A stretch of DNA of 12,035 nucleotides. Origin: Aliishimia sp965369035 (GTDB lineage Bacteria; Pseudomonadota; Alphaproteobacteria; Rhodobacterales; Rhodobacteraceae). The translations under genes and the position numbers were made by a program. Numbering within the stretch: the first letter of the stretch is position 1; every line of letters begins with the position of its first letter. The stretch is taken from contig CBDUPF010000104.1 of assembly GCA_965369035.1 (NCBI GenBank), forward strand, positions 1 to 12,035. The letters are read 5' to 3'. This document shows, one piece after another, positions 6,284 to 12,035 of the stretch. The notes under the pieces are model-generated. The model was not told the origin of the DNA. It ran no database searches and saw only the letters and a list, made by a program, of their open reading frames with translations.

Positions 6284-8485
6284 TCAGCCCGCTCGCCGCA
6301 ACCGGAGCGCGTTGGTCACCACGAAGACCGAGGACAGCGCCATTGCCCCGGCGCCCAGCATCGGCGACAGCTGCCAGCCGAAGATCGGGTAGAACACGCC
6401 CATCGCCACCGGGATCAGCGCGGCGTTGTAGGCGAAGGCCCAGAACAGGTTCTGCCGGATGTTGCGCAGGGTGGCGCGGCTGATGGCATGAGCGCGCGCA
6501 ACGCCCCGTACGTCGCCCGACATCAGCACCACGTCCGCCGCCTCGATGGCGACATCGGTGCCGGTGCCCATGGCGATCCCGACATCCGCCTGGGCGAGGG
6601 CGGGGGCATCGTTGATCCCGTCCCCCACAAATGCGACCGGCCCGTCCTGTTGCAGCGTGCGCACCGCATCGAGCTTGTCGCCCGGCAGGACCTCCGCCCG
6701 AACCGTGTCGATACCCAGGGCGTGCCCGACCGCCTCGGCGACATCCCGGCGGTCGCCGGAGATCATGGCGAGCCGGACGCCCTCGGCTGTCAGTGCGGCC
6801 AGCGCCTCGGCCGCATGGGGCTTGACCGGGTCGGCGATTCCGAAGGCGGCAACGGCGACCCCGTCGCGCGCGGCAAAGATGGGGGTTGCGCCGGTGGCCA
6901 GAATCCGGCCTTCGGCCGCGCGCAGGGGCGACAGGTCCACGCCGCGCTCTTCGAGAAAGCGGGCGGATCCCACGGCGATCTCGGCGCCATTCACCTGCGC
7001 CGCCGCACCCTTGCCCGCGGTGGCCTGGAAGCCGGATGCCACGGGAAACGGGCCGGACGCCGCGGCAACAATGGCTCGCGCGATCGGATGTTCGCTCTGC
7101 ACCTCGACCGCGGCGATATCCGCGATGGAGACCGCGTCGTCCAGGATTTCGCGGTCCACGACGCGCGGCTGGCCCTGGGTCAGCGTCCCGGTCTTGTCGA
7201 AAGCCACCGTGCCCACGGCGTTCAACCGTTCGAGCGCATCGCCCTTGCGGAAAAGCACGCCGAGTTGTGCCGCGCGCCCGGTGCCCACGACGACCGACAC
7301 CGGCGTGGCAAGGCCCATGGCACAGGGGCAGGCGATGATCAGAACCGACACCCCGGCCACCATGGCCTGCGCCAGCGTCGCGCCGAAGACGAGCCAGCCG
7401 AGGAACGCGATCACGGCGAGCGCCATCACAACGGGCACGAAGACGCCGGTGATGCGGTCGACCAGAGCCTGCACCGGCAGCTTGGCGCCTTGCGCCCGTT
7501 CGACCATCCGCACGATCCGCGACAGCGCCATGTCGGAACCCACCGCCTCCGCGCGGTAGCGCAGGCTCGAGTCACCGTTCACGGTTCCGCCCAGCACCAC
7601 GTCGCCTTCGGATTTCCGGACCGGAACGGATTCGCCGGTCATCATGCTTTCGTCGACAAAACCGGTTCCGGACAGGATGCGCCCGTCGACCGCGATCCGG
7701 TCGCCCGGCCGCGCCATCAGGATATCGCCGGGCAGGACCTCGTCCAGCGGCACCTCGACCATCTGCCCGTCCCGCTCCGCCCAGGCGGTTTCGGGCCGTA
7801 AGCCGATCAGTCCGGAGATCGCGTCGCCCGCCCGCCCCTTGGCCCGCGCCTCCAGCGCACGGCCCAGAAGGATCAGGGTCACGATCACGCCCGCGGCCTC
7901 GAAATAGACCGCGCGGCTGGCGTCCGGGATCACCGCAGGCGCGAAGGTCACCAGGGTGGAATAGGCCCAGGCCGCGCCGGCACCCAGCGCAACCAGGGAG
8001 TTCATTTCCGGTGCGCCACGGGCCAGCGCCCTGAACCCGATCTCGAAGAACATGCGGCCCGGCCAGGCCAGAACCGCCGTGATCAGCGCGAATTGCACGA
8101 TCTGCCAGGTGCCCATCCCGATCTCTGCCGCGACCCAATGATGCAGCGGCGGGTAGAGATGGCCGCCCATCTCGATCAGGAACACCGGCAGGGTCAGCAG
8201 GGCGGCAATCGTGAAGCGACGCCAGAAATCGCCGGTTTCGTGCTCATGGCGGTGGTCGGCGGTGGATTCGTCGACCTTGGGCTCGGACGGGTAGCCGGCT
8301 TGCGTCAGCGCAGCCGCCAGATCCTGCGGCGACACCTGTTCGCCCGCCGACACCTGTGCCGTGCCCGTGGCGAGGTTCACGGAGACCTGCTGCACGCCGG
8401 GCACGGCAGACAGCGCCGCTTCCGCGCGTCCCACGCAGGATGCGCAATGCAGACCGTTGACTTGAAGGGCGACATCCCTGGGCAT
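6284..8485 (-). CDS. copA: Cu(I)-exporting P1B-1-type ATPase
   Basis: This is a 733-aa inner-membrane pump that should export cytoplasmic Cu(I) to the periplasm using ATP. Domains in order: one N-terminal heavy-metal-associated domain with GLHC14ASC17; a short His-bearing linker (H78, H80, H82); several membrane helices; the actuator motif TGES; the intramembrane metal-binding C386-P-C388; phosphorylation site D430-KTGTLT; nucleotide-domain H466-P467; and G621-D622-GIND. The last helices contain Y686-N687 and M715-xx-SS, the Cu(I) signature of the P1B-1 subgroup, arguing against Zn/Cd specificity. One HMA domain instead of two is common in alphaproteobacteria. The ATG at 8485 is chosen because GGAG (8492-8495) precedes it; an in-frame GTG at 8497 overlaps that site. 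A CueR-type operator lies immediately upstream. No copper chaperone or regulator gene is adjacent. Confidence 0.97.
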   Translation of the reverse strand: MPRDVALQVNGLHCASCVGRAEAALSAVPGVQQVSVNLATGTAQVSAGEQVSPQDLAAALTQAGYPSEPKVDESTADHRHEHETGDFWRRFTIAALLTLPVFLIEMGGHLYPPLHHWVAAEIGMGTWQIVQFALITAVLAWPGRMFFEIGFRALARGAPEMNSLVALGAGAAWAYSTLVTFAPAVIPDASRAVYFEAAGVIVTLILLGRALEARAKGRAGDAISGLIGLRPETAWAERDGQMVEVPLDEVLPGDILMARPGDRIAVDGRILSGTGFVDESMMTGESVPVRKSEGDVVLGGTVNGDSSLRYRAEAVGSDMALSRIVRMVERAQGAKLPVQALVDRITGVFVPVVMALAVIAFLGWLVFGATLAQAMVAGVSVLIIACPCAMGLATPVSVVVGTGRAAQLGVLFRKGDALERLNAVGTVAFDKTGTLTQGQPRVVDREILDDAVSIADIAAVEVQSEHPIARAIVAAASGPFPVASGFQATAGKGAAAQVNGAEIAVGSARFLEERGVDLSPLRAAEGRILATGATPIFAARDGVAVAAFGIADPVKPHAAEALAALTAEGVRLAMISGDRRDVAEAVGHALGIDTVRAEVLPGDKLDAVRTLQQDGPVAFVGDGINDAPALAQADVGIAMGTGTDVAIEAADVVLMSGDVRGVARAHAISRATLRNIRQNLFWAFAYNAALIPVAMGVFYPIFGWQLSPMLGAGAMALSSVFVVTNALRLRRAG

Positions 8486-8521
8486 CGGTTTCTCCACGTT
8501 GGGTGATCGGGTGACACGGAA

Positions 8522-8552
8522 GAGATAAGGTTTCCAGCGGCTGGAAGGTCAA
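8522..8552 (-). promoter_or_regulatory. copA promoter with CueR/HmrR-type copper operator
   Basis: On the minus strand the -35 element TTGACC (8547-8552) is followed after 18-19 bases by TTATCT/TATCTC (8522-8528). The spacer holds a perfect dyad, TTCCAGC-C-GCTGGAA (8532-8546). A TTGACCTTCC...GGAA arrangement with an over-long spacer is the known signature of MerR-family copper regulators (CueR, HmrR), which twist the DNA to activate copA. It sits 37 bases upstream of the copA ATG. One outer flank of the dyad departs from the usual GGAAGGT (here GGAAACC). No cueR-like gene is inside the window, so the regulator must be encoded elsewhere. Confidence 0.85.
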
Positions 8553-8557
8553 GGCCC

Positions 8558-8586
8558 TTGTCAATCCGGACGGCGCGCACAATTCT
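8558..8586 (+). promoter_or_regulatory. Weak candidate promoter for the M20 gene, possibly giving a leaderless mRNA
   Basis: TTGTCA (8558-8563), 17 bases, then AATTCT (8581-8586) matches a sigma-70 layout only loosely at the -10. Transcription would begin at about 8593, exactly the M20 start codon. This fits the absence of any Shine-Dalgarno in the preceding gcacaattctgcgccc. Its -35 lies 5 bases from the divergent copA -35. Confidence 0.2.
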
Positions 8587-8592
8587 GCGCCC

Positions 8593-9867
8593 ATGACATT
8601 GACCTCACGCATCGACGACGCGCGCGACGACCTGATCGCGCTGACTCAGGACCTGATCCGCATTCCGACGCTCAACCCGCCCGGTCGGGACTATGCGGCG
8701 GTCTGCGACTATCTCGACCGGCGGCTGACCGCATCCGGGTTCGAAACCGAATTGATCCGCGCGGTCGGTGCGCCGGGGGACAGCGACACCTATCCGCGCT
8801 GGAACATCGTCGCGCGCAGGGAGGGTGTCGGCGCCGGCGATTGCGTGCATTTCAACTCGCACCACGACGTGGTGGAGGTGGGCCACGGCTGGACCCGCGA
8901 CCCGTTCGGCGGCGAGGTCGACGGCGACCGGATCTATGGCCGCGGCTCGTGTGACATGAAGGGGGGGCTGGCCGCTTCGATCATCGCGGCGGAGGCGTTC
9001 ATCGCGCAACACCCCGATTTTCGCGGGGCAATCGAGATCTCCGGCACGGCGGACGAGGAATCGGGCGGCTACGGCGGCGTCGCCTACCTGGCCGAAAAGG
9101 GATATTTCGACCCCGCCCGCGTGCAGCACGTCATCATTCCCGAGCCGCTCAACAAGGACCGCATCTGCCTCGGCCATCGCGGCGGCTGGTGGGCGGAGAT
9201 CGAGACGAAGGGCGAGATCGCCCATGGCTGCATGCCGTTCCTGGGCGATTGCGCGGTCCGACACATGGGCGCGGTTCTGGACAAGTTCGAGGCGGAGCTC
9301 TACCCCGCCATGGCCGCGCGCCACACGGCGATGCCGGTGGTGCCCGAAGGCGCGCAATCCTCGACCATGAACATCAATTCCATCCACGGTGGCCAACCGG
9401 AGAACCCGCCCGATTTCGACGGGTTGCCTGCGCATTGCGTGCCCGACAGCTGCCGCATCGTGATCGACCGGCGCTACCTGATCGAGGAGCCGTTGGAAGA
9501 CGTGAAGGGCGAGGTCGTGGCACTGCTGGAGAATCTCAAGGCCACGCGGCCAAACTTCGAATACGACCTGCGCGAGTTGAACGTGGTGATCCCGTCGATG
9601 ACCGACCGCGACGCCCCGGTCGTGCGCACCATCGCCCGCGCGATCACCGAGACCCTGAACGTGGAGCCGACCTACGTCGCCTCCCCCGGCAGCTACGACC
9701 AGAAGCACATCGACCGGATCGGCAAGTTGAAGAACTGCATCGCCTACGGCCCCGGCATCCTGGAACTGGCCCACAAGCCCGATGAATGGGTCGGAATCAC
9801 GGACATGCTCGACAGCGCGAAGGTCATGGGCGCCGCACTCGAAAGCCTGCTGCTGGCGCGATCCTAA
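8593..9867 (+). CDS. M20-family zinc metallopeptidase/deacylase (ArgE/DapE-like)
   Basis: This is a 424-aa cytoplasmic amidohydrolase of the ArgE/DapE/ACY1/CPG2 group, lacking a signal peptide. The two-metal site is intact: H90 with D92 in SHHDVV, bridging D121 in RGSCDMKGG, catalytic E155 and ligand E156 in GTADEESGG, E184 in IIPEP, and H394 in LAHKPDEW near the C-terminus. The lid/dimerisation domain spans roughly 195-310. Family members remove acyl groups or cleave dipeptides. This one does not closely match canonical ArgE or DapE by eye, and no arginine or lysine genes adjoin it, so I give no symbol; N-acyl-amino-acid deacylase or dipeptidase are possible. It is divergent from copA (107 bases between start codons). 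Its TAA overlaps the TAG of the convergent ATPase gene by 4 bp. No Shine-Dalgarno precedes the ATG. Confidence 0.92.
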   Translation: MTLTSRIDDARDDLIALTQDLIRIPTLNPPGRDYAAVCDYLDRRLTASGFETELIRAVGAPGDSDTYPRWNIVARREGVGAGDCVHFNSHHDVVEVGHGWTRDPFGGEVDGDRIYGRGSCDMKGGLAASIIAAEAFIAQHPDFRGAIEISGTADEESGGYGGVAYLAEKGYFDPARVQHVIIPEPLNKDRICLGHRGGWWAEIETKGEIAHGCMPFLGDCAVRHMGAVLDKFEAELYPAMAARHTAMPVVPEGAQSSTMNINSIHGGQPENPPDFDGLPAHCVPDSCRIVIDRRYLIEEPLEDVKGEVVALLENLKATRPNFEYDLRELNVVIPSMTDRDAPVVRTIARAITETLNVEPTYVASPGSYDQKHIDRIGKLKNCIAYGPGILELAHKPDEWVGITDMLDSAKVMGAALESLLLARS

Positions 9868-11624
9868 GGCTGAATCCACTTCCGGAATTCCTGGAACGCG
9901 GGCTGGCAGCCGGGATTGGTCCGGGTGGCCTCCGACAATTCCGCGCGCAGGCGCTGGCTGTAGCTCTCGAAGCGGGCCTCGGCCGCCGACAATTCGGCGC
10001 CGCACCGTTCGGCGGTGCCGGTCAACGTCGTGATCCGGTCGTTCTGCGCCGCCATGTCCGCTCGCAGCTCCGCCAGCTGTTCGCGCAAGGCTCCGGCCTC
10101 GCCCTGCGCGCCCGCCAATGCCTTGTTCTCCGCCTCCAGGTCGGACACACGTGCGCGCAGATCGTCGACTTCCTTGCGTGCGCTCTCCAGTTGCGCGCGC
10201 GTCCTCTCCAGGTCCGAATCGTATCCCGTGGCCAGTGACGATGCCGCATCGAACTGCGCGCGCGCCTGTTCCAGCTCGGCCCTAAGACTGTCCGCCTGTT
10301 CGCTCGCGGCGAGCCGTTCCCGCAGCAACGCCGCAGTCTGTTCCTCGAGCCGCGCGACTTCGGTTTCCAGATCCTGGTTGGTGAAGTAGCTCCAGCCGAA
10401 GTACACGGCCGCGGCCAGAAAGAGGAAAACAGCAATGTTGGAAAGCCAGAAGTTGCGCCTTGCGGAGGTCCCCTTGCGGCTGATCTGTTCGCGCTGACGT
10501 TCGATGTCCTCTTCCAGCCGCTTGCGTTCCTCCTCGATCTCGCGGCGCTGGATCAGCCGGGTGGAGGCGACCTCGGCCGGGTCGGCGATCTCGTCGAGGC
10601 TGGCCCAGTCGAGGTCGTGCAGGATCAGACGCGCGATCCGGGAATAGGAGGCGTTGATCGACGATGGATTGGACGCGGCTTCCGGCTCGTCCAGCACCGG
10701 CAGCGCCTCGCCAAAGCTCCAGATTGCGAAATAGGGGATGAAGATCTTCTGGAACGCGTCGATGGGCCTCAGATCCTCGGGCAGCCAATCCTCGAACAGG
10801 TCGGACAGCCGGTCGGCGGCCCGTTTGCGCCAGTCCCGCGACAGCTTGTTCTCGGAATAGAACTCGTCGCGGCTCAGCACCGGCAGCACGGTCAGCTTCG
10901 ACCGTTCGAAGGGCAGCCGTCGGTGCTCGGTCACTGCGCGGTGATAGATCGACGCGACGCCCTCGATATTCTGTTCGTTGGTGACGAACAGCAATACCAG
11001 GTGATCGGGCAGCACCACGGTGCAGAGATCGCCGATATCCGTCACGCCCGTGCGGCTGTCGATGAAGACGTAATCGTATGTCGCGATCCACTCCGCCCGC
11101 AGGTGGCCGAACCGCGTGCCGATGTCGTGATCCTCGTAGAGCTGTTTCCAGTTCAGCCGCTGGACCTGGTCGGTATAATCCTTGCGCGGGCGCGACGCGC
11201 GGCCGGAGTGGATGATTTCGAGCTGCGGAATCCGGTCGCTCGACCGGCTGTCCGACTGCAGCGCGAGGTCATCGAGTTTCAGCTCGATCGTGGTGCGGGT
11301 CGAGGTCCAGTCCACCGGCTCGGGGCCCAGAAGGTCGATCACGCCCGGCGTGCTTTGCAACCGCCCGGCCAGCCCGGGGTCGTGCTTGTAGAAGAAATGC
11401 TCCAGCCCCGGCGCCTCCAGGTCGAAATCGACCAGCAGGACGCGCTTGCCCTGCGCTGCGACCAGCACGGCGATGTTGGCCAGCGCCATAGACCGGCCCA
11501 CCCCGCCCTTGAAGGAATAGAAGGTGTAGATCTTGCCGGGTTTGCGCCCCTGCGGTTTTTCGGTCGTCCGGAGGGCATCCGCGGGCTCCAGGTCGAAACC
11601 TTCGAGGTCGATCTCCGCGCTCAT
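9864..11624 (-). CDS. KGGVGR-variant ParA/MinD-like ATPase with transmembrane helix and coiled coil
   Basis: This is a 586-aa protein. Residues 30 to about 330 form a SIMIBI-class P-loop ATPase: deviant Walker A K39-GGVG-R44-S45, in which the usual P-loop Lys is Arg; VLLVDFDLEAPGL (62-74); and Walker B YDYVFID189SRTG. A charged, helical RREIEEERKRLEEDIERQR stretch and basic SARRNF precede one transmembrane helix (about 393-414). The positive-inside rule then puts the N-terminal ATPase in the cytoplasm and the C-terminal part (418-586) in the periplasm. That part is mostly heptad-rich coiled coil and ends near PGCQPAF. The only cysteines after the helix are C541 and C573. I know KGGVGR ATPases as partners of TIR-like proteins in actinobacterial FxS-type and other conflict-type loci; the anchored coiled-coil form is unfamiliar to me. 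The start ATG overlaps the TGA of the upstream TIR-like gene (ATGA), implying translational coupling. Function unknown: signalling or defence is inferred. Confidence 0.88.
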   Translation of the reverse strand: MSAEIDLEGFDLEPADALRTTEKPQGRKPGKIYTFYSFKGGVGRSMALANIAVLVAAQGKRVLLVDFDLEAPGLEHFFYKHDPGLAGRLQSTPGVIDLLGPEPVDWTSTRTTIELKLDDLALQSDSRSSDRIPQLEIIHSGRASRPRKDYTDQVQRLNWKQLYEDHDIGTRFGHLRAEWIATYDYVFIDSRTGVTDIGDLCTVVLPDHLVLLFVTNEQNIEGVASIYHRAVTEHRRLPFERSKLTVLPVLSRDEFYSENKLSRDWRKRAADRLSDLFEDWLPEDLRPIDAFQKIFIPYFAIWSFGEALPVLDEPEAASNPSSINASYSRIARLILHDLDWASLDEIADPAEVASTRLIQRREIEEERKRLEEDIERQREQISRKGTSARRNFWLSNIAVFLFLAAAVYFGWSYFTNQDLETEVARLEEQTAALLRERLAASEQADSLRAELEQARAQFDAASSLATGYDSDLERTRAQLESARKEVDDLRARVSDLEAENKALAGAQGEAGALREQLAELRADMAAQNDRITTLTGTAERCGAELSAAEARFESYSQRLRAELSEATRTNPGCQPAFQEFRKWIQP

Positions 11625-12035
11625 TGCGGCTCTCCCCCGGCGAAGGGCTGCGGCACGGGCGCCTGCGGGCCGAAAAGGGCAATCAGGTCGGGATCGGGTT
11701 CCGGCTCGTCCGGCACATCCGCGATCTTGGGGAAATCGGGTCTGTATTTCGGCCCGCGGGCGGCGATCTCGCGGATCTTCTTCGTGGCGCTCTCGGCGAA
11801 ATCCTTGATCGCGACGTCGTAGTCATGGGTTCGCGGCGAGTCCCAGAACGAGTCGTCGAGCAGGAAGAAATCGTCGAGCGCCGCGGACTGGATCCGTTGC
11901 GCCCAGGCCGGAAAGAACGACTGGTCATAGACCTTGGCGGCGTGGATCAGGCTGCCGCGCCGGAGGTCGAGGTGATCCTCGCGCGCCATGAATGTCTTCA
12001 GCTCGGCCACGCAATAGGGCGAGTTGAAATAGGCT
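11621..12035 (-). CDS. TIR-like domain protein, 5' part beyond the window (partial)
   Basis: The visible 137 codons are the C-terminal part of a larger protein whose start lies past the right edge; the frame is open through 12035. It opens with AYFNSPYCVAELKTFMARE, which matches the SxxYxxSxWCxxEL element of TIR domains. The Glu of that motif (codon 12002-12004) corresponds to the catalytic Glu of NAD-cleaving TIR domains. After this come a VYDQSFFPAW-type strand/loop, a helix around AALDDFFLLDDSF, and the helix DYDVAIKDFAESATKKIREI, consistent with the rest of the fold. The last ~45 residues are a Pro/Asp-rich, probably disordered tail. The valine codon GTG at 12008-12010 is internal and not a start, because the TIR motif begins upstream of it. 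Its TGA overlaps the ATPase start by 4 bp. Whether it hydrolyses NAD or is only a scaffold is undetermined. Confidence 0.8.
   Translation of the reverse strand, partial: AYFNSPYCVAELKTFMAREDHLDLRRGSLIHAAKVYDQSFFPAWAQRIQSAALDDFFLLDDSFWDSPRTHDYDVAIKDFAESATKKIREIAARGPKYRPDFPKIADVPDEPEPDPDLIALFGPQAPVPQPFAGGEPQ

Noticed and set aside
8605..10005. 466-codon open frame on the minus strand
   Set aside because: It is antisense to the M20 gene, whose metal ligands are all in place. The frame is a GC-skew shadow.

Overview
This window is high-GC DNA whose genes resemble those of an alphaproteobacterium, most likely a Rhodobacterales (Roseobacter/Rhodobacter-type) chromosome. The clues are the GC-rich third codon positions, a DUF2793 protein of the kind common in that order, and a single-HMA CopA behind a CueR-type operator. 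The assignment is inference from gene content. No rRNA, tRNA, CRISPR array or transposase was seen.

Layout, left to right. Positions 1-100 are non-coding and hold a 16-bp tandem duplication and a small hairpin plus T-run, probably the terminator of a + strand gene lying off the left edge. Seven minus-strand genes follow: a small metal-binding cupin (101-499) related to bacterial cupin hydroxynitrile lyases; an orphan family-5 ABC substrate-binding protein with a signal peptide (786-2264); a dual-CDGSH iron-sulfur protein (2484-2723) and a single-domain rhodanese (2779-3183), probably one operon; a 584-aa DUF2793 tail-fibre-like protein (3343-5097); glucokinase (5158-6132); and a Cu(I)-exporting P-type ATPase (6284-8485). 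The only + strand gene is an M20 metallopeptidase/deacylase (8593-9867), divergent from copA. At the right edge, in the minus orientation, a TIR-like gene entering from off the window (11621 to beyond 12035) feeds into a membrane-anchored KGGVGR-variant ParA/MinD-like ATPase (9864-11624).

Functional grouping. Most of the window is ordinary housekeeping and stress metabolism: copper export, glucose phosphorylation, sulfur/Fe-S chemistry, solute uptake. Regulation is clearest at copA, where a MerR/CueR-type dyad sits in an over-long promoter spacer. Two parts look accessory. The first is the lone DUF2793 fibre gene, which has no phage neighbours and could be an unlinked gene-transfer-agent or prophage-derived fibre. 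The second is the right-edge pair. There a TIR-like protein retaining the conserved Glu of the S-x-Y/W-C-x-x-E motif overlaps by 4 bp a P-loop ATPase with an Arg in place of the Walker lysine. That ATPase also carries a transmembrane helix and a long, probably periplasmic, coiled coil. This pair is the best candidate for an undescribed signalling or defence system, but only the 3' part of its operon is visible.
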